Positions 26,369 to 38,291 of a stretch of DNA of 64,000 nt are shown here, piece by piece; the stretch's first letter is position 1; the number at the start of each line of letters is the position of its first letter. The stretch is from Hydractinia symbiolongicarpus (taxonomy: Eukaryota; Cnidaria; Hydrozoa; Anthoathecata; Hydractiniidae), in contig NC_079887.1 in assembly GCF_029227915.1 (NCBI RefSeq), positions 5,952,001 through 6,016,000 on the forward strand, given 5' to 3'. The translations under genes were made by a program, and so were the position numbers. The notes beneath the pieces are model-generated. The model was not told where the DNA came from, did no database searches, and worked only from the letters and a program-made list of their open reading frames with translations.

Positions 26369-28231
26369 GTGACGCAACCGTTGTAACTCAAAGGGATTGA
26401 CACCGTTAGAAAATCAATGGAATGGAGTTTTTGAAACTGTCTCTATATCTTCAGCGCGCGCTAACGGCTAGGATTGGTCCCACTGTAAAGAATGACTTAT
26501 TTATCTAAGTTTTTAAATGAAGCGCTACCGCAGGCTCAAGTGTAATCGCTGAGTTCCGGCAATCATGTCAAATTAAGAGGCATAATATTTTTTGGGGTCC
26601 AGTTGGCTCACTTATCACATCTATAAGATCACAGTCCAAAGTCACTTCAATTAAGTCCCAGAGTCAATCGTTTCACTGTTAAAAGCGATATAACTTAGCA
26701 CTATCGGAACAATGTCACTAAATACATGTTGGTACGAATATGTGACGCAACCGTTTTAACTCAAACGAAATGATACCGCCAAAAATTCAATGAAATGTAG
26801 TTTTCAAAACTGTCGCTATTTCTTCAGCGCGCGATAACGGCTAGGATTCCTCCCACTGTAAAGAATGACTTATTTATCTAAGTTTTTAAATGAAGCGCTA
26901 CCACAGGCTCCAGTGTAATCGCTGAGTTCCGGCAATCATGTCAAATTAAGAAGCATAATATTTTTTGGGGTCCAGTTGGCTCACTTATCACATTTATAAG
27001 GTCACAGTCCAAAGTCACTTCAATTAAGTCCCAGAGTCAATCGTTTCACTGTTAAAAGCGATATAACTTAGCACTATCGGAACAATGTCACTAAATACAT
27101 GTTGGTACGAATATGTGACGCAACCGTTTTAACTCAAACGAAATGATAGCGCCAAAAATTCAATGAAATGTAGTTTTTGAGAATTTCTCTATTTCTTCAG
27201 CGCGTGCTAACGGCTTGGATTGGTGCCAAGGTAAAAAGTGATTTATTTCTGTTAAGTTTTAAATAAAACGCTACCACAGCGCCCAGTGTAATCGCTGAGT
27301 TCCGGCAATCATGTCAAATTAAGAAGAATGTTATTTCTTGGGTCCAGTTGGCTCACTTAACACATTTATAAGGTCACAGTCCAAAGTTAGTTGAATTAAG
27401 TTCCACAGTCAATCGTTTCACTGGTAAAAGCGATATAACTTAGCAATATCTGAAAGATATCACTGAATACATGTTGGTACGAATATGTGACGCAACCGTT
27501 GTAACTCAAGCGAATTGATACCGCCAAGAAGTAAATGAAATGTAGTTTTTGAGAATGTCTCTACTTCTTCAATATGTGCTAACGGCCAGGATTGGTGCCC
27601 CAGTACAAAATGACTTTTTTATCTAAATTTTCAAATGAAGCGCTACCACAGCGCCCAGTGTAATCGCTGAGTTCCGGCAATCATGTCAAATTAAGAAGAA
27701 TGATATTTCTTGGGGTCCAGTTGGCTCACTTATTACATTTATAAGGTCACAGTCCAAAGTTACTGCAATTGAGTCCCAGAGTAAATCGTTTTAATGTTAA
27801 AAGCGATATAACTTAGTAATATGAAAAAGTAACACTACATACATGTTGGTACAAATATGTGACGCAACCGTTGTAACTGAAACGGATTGATACCGCCATG
27901 AAGTCAATGAAATGTAGTTTTTGAAACTGTCTTTATTTGTTCAGCGCGAACTAACGGCTAGGATTGGTCCCACAGTAAAAAAAGACTTATTTATCTGAAT
28001 TTTTAAATAAAGCGCTACCACAGGGACTAATGTAATTGCTGAATTCCAGCAATCACGTCAAATTAGGAAGAATGTTATTCCTTGGAGACCAATTGGCTTA
28101 TTTATCAAATTTATAAGGTCACAGTCCAGAATCAGTTCAATTAAGTCCCACAGTCAATCGTTTCACTGTTAAAAGCGCTACAACTTAGTAATATCGGAAG
28201 AAAATCACTAAATACATGTTGGTACGAATAT

Positions 28232-28258
28232 GTGACGCAACCGTTGTAACTCAAACGG
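28232..28258 (+). other. Representative conserved box with dyad elements around the anchor
   Basis: The segment from ACATGTTGG through the anchor to CAAACGG (about 45 bases) is the least variable part of the monomer across the window. It includes CAACnGTTG (28238-28246 in this copy), an interrupted palindrome. It also has CCGTT (28241-28245) facing AACGG (28254-28258) across eight bases. Conservation of a short box in an otherwise drifting satellite is what one expects of a protein-binding site, as with the CENP-B box of other satellites. I see no match to the CENP-B box consensus here. Function is inference only. Confidence 0.4.
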
Positions 28259-29848
28259 ACTGATAGCGTTAGAAAGTCATTGAAATGTAGTTTGAGCAGC
28301 TGTCTCTACTTCTTCAGCGCGCGATAACGGCCAGGATTGGTCCCCCAGTACAAAATGACTTATTTATCTAAATTTTTAAATGAAGCGCTACCACAGCCCC
28401 CAGTGTAATCGCTGAGTTCGGGCAATCATGTCAAATTAACAAGAATGATATTTCGTGGGGTCCAGTTGCCTCACTTATTACATTTATAAGGTCACAGTCC
28501 AAAGTTACTGCAATTGAGTCCCAGAGTAAATCGTTTTAATGTTATAAGCGATATAACTTAGTAATATGAAGAAATAACACTGAATACATGTTGGTACAAA
28601 TATGTGACGCAACCGTTGTAACTCAAACGGATTGACACCGTTAGAAAGTCAATGAAACGTAGTTTTTGAAACTGTCTCTATTTCTTTAGCGCGAACTAAC
28701 GGCTAGGATTGGTCCCACAGTAAAAAAAGACTTATTTATCTGAATTTTTAAATAAAGCGCTACCACAGATACTAATGTAATCGCTGAATTATAGCAATCA
28801 CGTCAAATTAAGAAGAATGTTATTCCTTGGAAACCAATTGGCTTATTTATCACATTTATAATGTCACAGTCCAAAGTTAGTTCAATTAAGTTCCACAGTC
28901 AATCGTTTTACTGTTAAAATCGATAAACTTAGTAATATCGGAAAGATATCACTGAATACATGTTGGTACGAATATGTGACGCAACTGTTGTAACTCAAGC
29001 GGATTGATACCGCCAAGAAGTCAATGAAATTTAGTTTTAGAGAATGTCTCTACTTCTTCAATATGTGCTAACGGCCAGGATTGGTCCCATAGTAAAAAAA
29101 GACTTATTTATCTAAATTTTTAAATAAAGCGCTACCACAGAGCCTAGTGTAATCGCTGAATTCCAGCAATCATGTCAATTTAAGAAGAATGTTATTCCTT
29201 GGAGTCCAATTGGCTCATTTATCACATTTATAAGGCCACAGTCCAGAATCAGTTCAATTAAATCCCAGAGTCAATCGTTTCACTGTTAAAAGCGATACAA
29301 TTAGTAATATCGGAACAAAATCACAATCTACATGTTGGTACGAACATGTGACGCAACCGTTGCAACTCAAACGGACTGATATCGTTAGAAAATCATTGAA
29401 GTGTAGCTTTTGAAGCTGTCTCTATTTCTTCAACGCGCGATAACGTCTAGGATTGGTCCCACAGTACAAAATGACTTATTTATCTAAATTTTCAAATGAA
29501 GCGCTACCACAGCGCCCAGTGTAATCGCTGAGTTCCGGCAATCATTTCAAATTCAGAAGAATAATATTTCTTGGGTTATATTTGGATCACTTATCACATT
29601 TATAAGGTCACAGTCCAAAGTTACATCAATTAAGTCCCACAGTCAAACGTTTCACTGTTAAAAGCGATGCAACCTAGTAATATGCGCATACTATCGCTAA
29701 ATACATGTTGGTACGAATATGTGACGCAACCGTTGTAACTCAAACCGATTCATACCGCCAGAAAGTCAATGAAATGTAGTCTTTGAAACTGTTCCTATTT
29801 ATTCAGCGCGTGCTAACGGCCAGGATTGGTCCCACAGTAAAAAAAGAC

Positions 29849-29872
29849 TTATTTATCTAAATTTTTAAATAA
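29849..29872 (+). repeat. Representative inverted repeat TTATTTA / TAAATAA in the monomer
   Basis: A perfect 7-bp inverted repeat (29849-29855 and 29866-29872) with a 10-base AT-rich spacer, followed by GCGC. It is present in monomers that end this segment with TAAATAAAG. In monomers with TAAATGAAG one arm is broken by a single change. A hairpin or cruciform is possible but unproven, because AT-rich satellites generate such short dyads easily. Confidence 0.6.
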
Positions 29873-30093
29873 AGCGCTACCACAGAGCGTAATGTAATCG
29901 CTGAATTCCAGCAATCATGTCAAATTAAGAAGAATGTTATTCCGTGGAGACCAATTGGCTCATTTATCACATTTATAGGGTCACAGTCCAGAATCAGTTC
30001 AATTAAGTCCCACAGTCAATCGATTCACTGTTAAAAGCGCTACAACTTAGTAATATCGGAAGAAAATCACTAAATACTTGTTGGTACAAATAT

Positions 30094-33000
30094 GTGACGC
30101 AACCGTTGTAACTCAAAGGGATTGACACTGTTAGAAAATCAATGAAATAGAGTTTTTGAAACTGTCTTTATATCTTCAGCGCGCGCCAATGGCTAGGATT
30201 GGTCCCACAGTAAAAATGCGTAACTTATCTAAATTTTTAATTGAAGCGCTTCCACAGCGCCCAGTGTAATCGCTGAGTTTCCACAATCATGTCAAAGTAA
30301 GAAGAATGTTATTTCTTGGACTCCAGTTAGCTCACTTATCCCATTTATAAGGTCACAGTCCAGAATCAGTTCAATTAAGTCCCGGAGTCAATCGTTTCAC
30401 TGTTAAAAGCGATACAACTTAGTAATATTGGAAAAAGTCACTATCTACATGTTGGTATGAGCATGTGACGCGACCGTTGTAACTCAAACGGACTGATACC
30501 ATTAGAAAATCATTGAAATGTAGTTTTTGAAGCTGTCTCTACTTCTTCAGCGCGCGATAATGGCTTGGATTAGTCCCACAGTAAAAACTGACTTATTTAT
30601 CTTAATTCTTAAAAAAAAACGCTACCACAGCGCCCAGTGTAATCGCTGAGTTCCAGCAATCATGTCAAATTAAGAAGAATGTTATTTCTTTGTTCCAGTT
30701 GGCTCACTTATCACATTTATAAGGTCACAGTCCAAAGTTAATTCAATTAAGTTCCACAGTCAATCCTTTCACTGTTAAAAGCGATATAACTTAGTAGTAT
30801 CGGAAAGATATCACCGAATACATGTTGGTACGACAATGTGACGCAACCGTTGTAACTCAAGCGGATTGATACTGCCAAGAAGTCAATGAAATGTAGTTTT
30901 TGAGAATGTCTCTATTTCTTCAGCGCGTGCTAACGGCCAGGATTAGTCCCACAGTGAAAGAAGACTTATTTATCTGAAATTATTAAATAAAGCGCTACCA
31001 CAGAGTCTAGTGTACTCGCTGAATTCCAGCAATCATGGCGAATTAAGAAGGATGTTATTCCTTGGAGTTCAATTGGCTCATTTATCGCATTTACAAGGTC
31101 ACAGTCCAGAATCAGTTCATTTAAGTCCCACAGTCAATCGTTTCACTGTTAAAAGCGAAACAACTTAGTAATATCGGAAAAAAATCACTAAATACATGTT
31201 GGTACGAATATGTGACGCAACCGTTGTAATTTAAACGGATTGACACCTTTAGAAAGTCAATGAAATTTAGTTTTTGAAACTGTCTCTATTTTTTCAGCGC
31301 AAACTAACGGCATGGATTCGTCCCACAGTAAAAAATGACTTATTTATCTTAATTTTTAAATAAAACGCTACCACAGCGCCCAGTGTAATCGCTGAGTTCC
31401 AGCAATCATGTCAAATTAAGAAGAATGTTATTTCTTGGGTCCAGTTAGCTCACTTATCACATTTATAAGGTCACAGTCCAAAATTACTTCAATTAAGTCC
31501 CACAGTCAATCGTTTCACTGTTAAAAGCGATGCAACCTAGTAATATCAGAAAAATATCGCTAAATACATGTTGGTATGAATATGTGACACAACCGTTGTA
31601 ACTTAAACGGACTGACACAGATAGAATGTCAATGAAACTTAGTTTTTGAAAATTTCTCTATTTCTTCAGCGCGCGATAACGGCTAGGATTGGTCCCACAG
31701 TAAAAAATGACTTATTTATCTAAGTTTTTAAATGAAGCGCTACCACAGGGTCCAGTGTAATCGCTGAGATCCGGCAATCATGTCAAATTAAGAAGAATGA
31801 TATTTCTTGGGGTCCAGTTGGCTCACTTATCACATTTATAAGGTCACAGTCCAAAGTTACTTCAATTAAGTCCCAGAGTCAATCGTTTCACTGTTAAAAG
31901 CGATATAACTTAGTAATATCGGAAAAATGTCACTAAATACATGTTGGTACGCATATGTGACGCAACCGTTGTAACTCAAACGGATTGATACCGCCTAAAA
32001 ATCAATGAAATGTAGTTTTTGAGAACGTCTCTATTTCTTCAGCGCGTGCTAACGGCCAGGATTAGTCCCACAGTAAAAGAAGACTTATTTATCTGAAATT
32101 ATTAAATAAAGCGCTACCACAGAGTCTGGTGTACTCGCTGAATTCCAGCAATCATGGCGAATTAAGAAGGATGTTATTCCTTGGAGTCCAATTGGCTCAT
32201 TTATCGCATTTACAAGGTCACAGTCGAGAATCAGTTCAATTAAGTCCCACAGTCAATCGTTTCACTGTTAAAAGCGAAACAACTTAGTAATATCGGAAAA
32301 AAAATCACTAAATACATGTTGGTACGAATATGTGACGCAACCGTTGTAATTTAAACGGATTGACACCGTTAGAAAGTCAATGAAATGTAGTTTTTGAAAC
32401 TGTCTCTATTTTTTCAGCGCAAACTAACGGCATGGATTGGTCCCACAGTAAAAAATCACTTATTTATCTTAATTTTTAAATAAAACGCTACCACAGCGCC
32501 CTGTGTAATCGCTGAGTTCCAGCAATCATGTCAAATTAAGAAGAATGTTATTTCTTGGGTCCAGTTAGCTCACTTATCCCATTCATAAGGTCACAGTCCA
32601 GAATCAGTTCAATTAAGTCCCGGAGTCAATCGTTTCACTGTTAAAAGCGATACAACTTAGTAATATTGGAAAAAGTCACTATCTACATGTTGGTATGAGC
32701 ATGTGGCGCAACCGTTGTAACTCAAACGGACTGATACCGTTCGAAAATCATTGAAATGTAGTTTTTGAAGCTGTCTCTACTTCTTCAGCGCGCGATAATG
32801 GCTTGGATTAGTCCCACAGTAAAAACTGACTTATTTCTTAATTCTTAAAAAAAACGCTACCACAGCGCCCAGTGTAATCGCTGAGTTCCGGTAATCATGT
32901 CAAATTAAGAAGAATGTTATTTCTTGGTTCCAGTTGGCTCACTTATCACATTTATAAGGTCACCGTCCAAAGTTAATTCAATTAAGTTCCACAGTCAAAC

Positions 33001-33817
33001 CTTTCACTGTTAAAAGCGATATAACTTAGTAGTATCGGAAAGATATCACTGAATACATGTTGGTACGACAATGTGACGCAAGCGTTGTAACTCAAGCGGA
33101 TTGATACTGCCAAGAAGTCAATGAAATGTAGTTTTTGAAACTGCCTCTATTTCTTCAGCGCGAACTAACGGCTTGGATTGGTCCCAAGGTAAAAAATGAC
33201 TTATTTCTCTTAATTTTTAAATAAAAAGCTACCACAGCACCCAGTGTAATCGCTGAGTTCCGGCAATCATGTTAAAATTAGGAAGAATGTTATTTCTTGG
33301 GGTCCAGTTGGCTCACTTATCACATTTATAAGGTCACAGTCCAAAGTTAGTTCAATTAAGTTCGACAGTCAATCGTTTCACTGGTAAAAGCGATATAACT
33401 TAGTAATATCGGAAAGATATCACTGAATGCATGTTGGTACGAATATGTGACGCAACCGTTGTACCTCAAGCGGATTAATAACGCCAAGAAGATAATGAAA
33501 TGTAGTTTTTGAGAATGTCTCTACTTCTTCAATATGTACTAACGGCCAGGATTGGTCCCATAGTAAAAAAACTTATTTATCTAAATTTTTAACTAAAGCG
33601 CTACCACAGAGCCTAGTGTAATCTCTGAATTGCAGCAATCATGTCAATTTAAGAAGAATGTTATTCCTTGGAGTCCAATTGGCTCATTTATCACATTGAT
33701 CAGTTCACAGTCCAGAATCAGTTCAATTAAGTCCCACAGTCAAACGTTTCACTGTTATAAGCGATGCAACCTAGTATTATCCGAATACTATCGCTAAATA
33801 CATGTTGACACGAATAT
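30094..33817 (+). repeat. Region A': relatives of region A (e f d b c d order)
   Basis: Anchors: 30094, 30465, 30838, 31212, 31584, 31957, 32332, 32703, 33073, 33447, 33818. Families e (GGTATGAGCATGTG), f (TAGTAGTATCGG with GACAATGTG), d, b, c and d match those at 4294-5785. From 30465 to 32703 is 2238 bp, a six-monomer unit that begins again with e and f. The f marker TAGTAGTATC at 4621 and 30792 is offset by 26171 bp. The stretch from 33121 to about 33780 matches 8101-8760 at an exact offset of 25020, including GTCCCAAGGTAAAAAATGAC and GTTCGACAGTC. Confidence 0.82.
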
Positions 33818-36800
33818 GTGACGCAACCGTTGTAACTCAAACCGATTCATACCGCCAGAAAGTCAATGAAATGTAGTCTTTGAAACTGTTCCTATTTATT
33901 CAGCGCGTGTTAACGGCCGGGATTGGTCCCACAGTAAAAAAAAGACTTTTTCATCTAAATTTTTAAATAAAGCGCTACCACAGAGCCTAGTGTAATCGCT
34001 GAATTACAGCAATCATGTCGATTTAAGAAGAATGTTATTCCTTGGAGTGCAATTTACTCATTTATTACATTTATAAGGTCACAGTCCAGAATCAGTTCAA
34101 TTAAGTCCCAGAGTCAATCGTTTCACTGCTAAAAGCGATACAACTTAGTAATATCGGAAAAAATCACTATCTACATGTTGGTACGAACATGTGACGCAAC
34201 CGTTGTAACTCAAACGGACTGATAGCGTTAGAAAGTCATTGAAATGTAGTTTGTGCAGCTGTCTCTACTTCTTCAGCGCGCCATAACGGCTAGGATTGGT
34301 CCCACAGTACAAAATGACTTATTTATCTACATTTTTGAATGCAGCGCAACCACAGCGCCCAGTGTAATCGCTGAGTTCCGGCAATCATGTCAAATTAAAA
34401 GGAAGAATATTTCTTGGTGTGCAGTTGGCTCACTTATCACATTTATAAGGTCACAGTCCAAAGTTACTTCAATTAAGTCCCACAGTCAAACGTTTCACTG
34501 TTAAAAGCGTTGCAACCTAGTAATATCCGAATACTATCGCTAAATACATGTTGGTACGAATATGTGACGCAACCGTTGTAACTCAAACCGATTCATACCG
34601 CCAGAAAGTCAATGAAATGTAGTCTTTGAAACTGTTCCTATTTATTCAGCGCGTGCTAACGGCCAGGATTGGTCCCACAGTAAAAAAAAGACTTATTTAT
34701 CTAAATTTTTAAATAAAGCGCTACCACAGAGCCTAGTGTAATCGCTGAATTACAGCAATCATGTCAATTTAAGAAGAATGTTATTCCTTGGAGTGCAATT
34801 TACTCATTTATTACATTTATAAGGTCACAGTCCAAAATCAGTTCAATTAAGTCCCAGAGTCAATCGTTTCACTGCTAAAAGCGATACAACTTAGTAATAT
34901 CGGAAAAAATCACTATCTACATGTTGGTACTAACATGTGACGCTACCGTTGTAACTTAAACGGACTGATAGCGTTAGAAAGTCATTGAAATGTAGTTTGT
35001 GCAGCTGTCTCTACTTCTTCAGCGCGCCATAACGGCTAGGATTGGTCCCACAGTACAAAATGACTTATTTATCTACATTTTTAAATGCAGCGCAACCACA
35101 GCGCCCAGTGTAATCGCTGAGTTCCGGCAATCATGTCAAATTAAAAAGAAGAATATTTCTTGGGGTACAGTTGGCTCACTTATCACATTTATAAGGTCAC
35201 AGTCCAAAGTTACTTCAATTAAGTCCCGCAGTCAAACGTTTCACTGTTATTAGCGATGCAACCTAGTACTATCCGAATACTATCGCTAAATACATTTTGG
35301 CACGAATATGTGACGCAACCGTTGTAACTCAAACCGATTCATACCGCCAGAAAGTCAATGAAATGTAGTCTTTGAAACTGTTCCTATTTATTCAGCGCGT
35401 GCTAACGGCCAGGATTGGTCCCACAGTAAAAAAAAGACTTATTTATCTAAATTTTTAAATAAAGCGCTACCACAGAGCCTAGTGTAATCGCTGAATTACA
35501 GCAATCATGACGATTTAAGAAGAATGTTATTCCTTGGAGTGCAATTTACTCATTTATTACATTTATAAGGTCACAGTCCAAAATCAGTTCAATTAAGTCC
35601 CAGAGTCAATCGTTTCACTGCTAAAAGCGATACAACTTAGTAATATCGGAAAAAATCACTATCTACATGTTGGTACGAACATGTGACGCAACCGTTGTAA
35701 CTCAAACGGACTGATAGCGTTAGAAAGTCATTGAAATGTAGTTTGTGCAGCTGTCTCTACTTCTTCAGCGCGCCATAACGGCTAGGATTGGTCCTACAGT
35801 ACAAAATGACTTATTTATCTACATTTTTAAATGCAGCGCAACCACAGCGCCCAGTGTAATCGCTGAGTTCCGGCAATCATGTCGAATTAAAAAGAAGAAT
35901 ATTTCTTGGGGTACAGTTGGCTCACTTATCACATTTATAAGGTCACAGTCCAAAGTTACTTCAATTAAGTCCCACAGTCAAACGTTTCACTGTTATTAGC
36001 GATGCAACCTAGTACTATCCGAATACTATCGCTAAATACATGTTGGCACGAATATGTGACTCAACCGTTGTAACTCAAACGGATTTATACCGCCAGAAAG
36101 TCAATGAAATGTAGTTTTTGAAACTGTCGCTATTTCTTCAGCGCGCGATAACGGCTAGGATTCCTCCCACTGTAAAGAATGACTTATTTATCTAAGTTTT
36201 TAAATGAAGTGCTATCACAGGGTCCAGTGTAATCACTGAGTTCCGGCAATCATGTCAAATTAAGAAGCATGATATTTTTTGGGGTCCAGTTTGCTTACTT
36301 ATCACATTTATAAGGTCACAGTCCAAAGTCACTTCAATTAAGTACCAGAGTCAATCGTTTCACTGTTAAAAGCGATATAACTTAGCACTATCGGAAAAAT
36401 GTCACTAAATACATGTTGGTACGAATATTTGACGCAATTGTTTTAACTCAAACGGAATGATACCGCAAAAAATTCAATGAAATGTAGTTTTTAAGAATGT
36501 CTCTATTTCTTCAGCGCGTGCTAACGGCCAGAATTAGTCCCACAGTAAAGAGTGACTTATTTATCTAAATTATTAAATAAAACGCTACCACAGCGCCCAG
36601 TGTAATCGCTGAGTTCCGGCAATCATGTCAAATTAAGAAGAATATTATTTCTTGGGTCCAGTTGGTTCACTTAACACATTTATAAGGTCACAGTCCAAAG
36701 TTAGTTCAATTAACTTCCACAGTCAATCGTTTCACTGTTAAAAGCGTTGCAACCTAGTAATATCCGAATACTATCGCTAAATACATGTTGGTACGAATAT

Positions 36801-38291
36801 GTGACGCAACCGTTGTAACTCAAACCCATTCATACCGCCAGAAAGTCAATGAAATGTAGTCTTTGAAACTGTTCCTATTTATTCAGCGCGTGCTAACGGC
36901 CAGGATTGGTCCCACAGTAAAAAAAAGACTTATTTATCTAAATTTTTAAATAAAGCGCTACCACAGAGCCTAGTGTAATCGCTGAATTACAGCAATCATG
37001 TCGATTTAAGAAGAATGTTATTCCTTGGAGTGCAATTTACTCATTTATTACATTTATAAGGTCACAGTCCAAAATCAGTTCAATTAAGTCCCAGAGTCAA
37101 TCGTTTCACTGCTAAAAGCGATACAACTTAGTAATATCGGAAAAAATCACTATCTACATGTTGGTACTAACATGTGACGCTACCGTTGTAACTTAAACGG
37201 ACTGATAGCGTTAGAAAGTCATTGAAATGTAGTTTGTGCAGCTGTCTCTACTTCTTCAGCGCGCCATAACGGCTAGGATTGGTCCCACAGTACAAAATGA
37301 CTTATTTATCTACATTTTTATATGCAGCGCAACCACAGCGCCCAGTGTAATCGCTGAGTTCCGGCAATCATGTCAAATTAAAAAGAAGAATATTTCTTGG
37401 GGTACAGTTGGCTCACTTATCACATCTATAAGGTCACAGGCCAAAGTTACTTCAATTAAGTCCCACAGTCAAACGTTTCACTGTTATTAGCGATGCAACC
37501 TAGTACTATCCGAATACTATCGCTAAATACATTTTGGCACGAATATGTGACTCAACCGTTGTAACTCAAACGGATTTATACCGCCAGAAAGTCAATGAAA
37601 CTTATTTTTTGAAACTGTCGCTATTTCTTCAGCGCGCGATAACGGCTAGGATTCCTCCCACTGTAAAGAATGACTTATTTATCTAAGTTTTTAAATGAAG
37701 TGCTATCACAGGGTCCAGTGTAATCACTGAGTTCCGGCAATCATGTCAAATTAAGAAGCATGATATTTTTTGGGGTCCAGTTGGCTCACTTATCACATTT
37801 ATAAGGTCACAGTCCAAAGTTACTTCAATAAAATCCCAGAGTCAATCGTTTCACTGTTAAAATCAATATAACTTAGTAATATCGGAAAAATGTCACTAAA
37901 TACATGTTGGTACGAATATGTGACGCAACCGTTTTAACTCAAACGGAATGATACCGCAAAAAATTCAATGAAATGTAGTTTTTGAGAATGTCTCTATTTC
38001 TTCAGCGCGTGCTAACGGCCAGAATTAGTCCCACAGTAAAGAGTGACTTATTTATCTAAATTATTAAATAAAACGCTACCACAGCGCCCAGTGTAATCGC
38101 TGAGTTCCGGGAATCATATCAAATTAAGAAGAATGTTATTTCTTGGGTCCAGTTGGTTCACTTAACACATTTAAAAGGTCACAGTCCAAAGTTAGTTCAA
38201 TTAACTTCCACAGTCAATCGATTCACTGTTAAAAGCGACTTAACTTAGTAATATCGGAAAGATATCACTGAATACATGTTGGTACGAATAT
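33818..38291 (+). repeat. Region C': tandem dimers with interspersed transitional monomers
   Basis: Anchors: 33818, 34191, 34564, 34937, 35310, 35683, 36056, 36429, 36801, 37174, 37547, 37920, 38292. Dimers of 746 bp repeat at 33818, 34564 and 35310. One more dimer starts at 36801, after a two-monomer insertion of the CCTCCCACTG type. The CACTATCTACATGTTGG partner has the GTG-started 83-84 codon frame at 34253, 34999, 35745 and 37236. Two monomers (34937 and 37174) share the private variant GGTACTAACATGTGACGCTACC. They lie 2237 bp apart, so a six-monomer segment was itself duplicated. Confidence 0.82.

Larger units (their letters stand above)
26369..30093 (+). repeat. Region F: ten-monomer block, first copy
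   Basis: Anchors: 26369, 26742, 27115, 27487, 27859, 28232, 28604, 28976, 29348, 29721, 30094. Families in order are o, p, p, q, r, s, r', t, u, v. Family p has CACTATCGGAACAATGTC. Family r' has TAATATGAAGAAATAACAC. Family v is preceded by ATTTCAAATTCAGAAG and has CGCATACTATCGC. The same order returns at 46860-50585, with one monomer replaced. No local tandem period other than the p-p doublet is seen. Confidence 0.82.
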
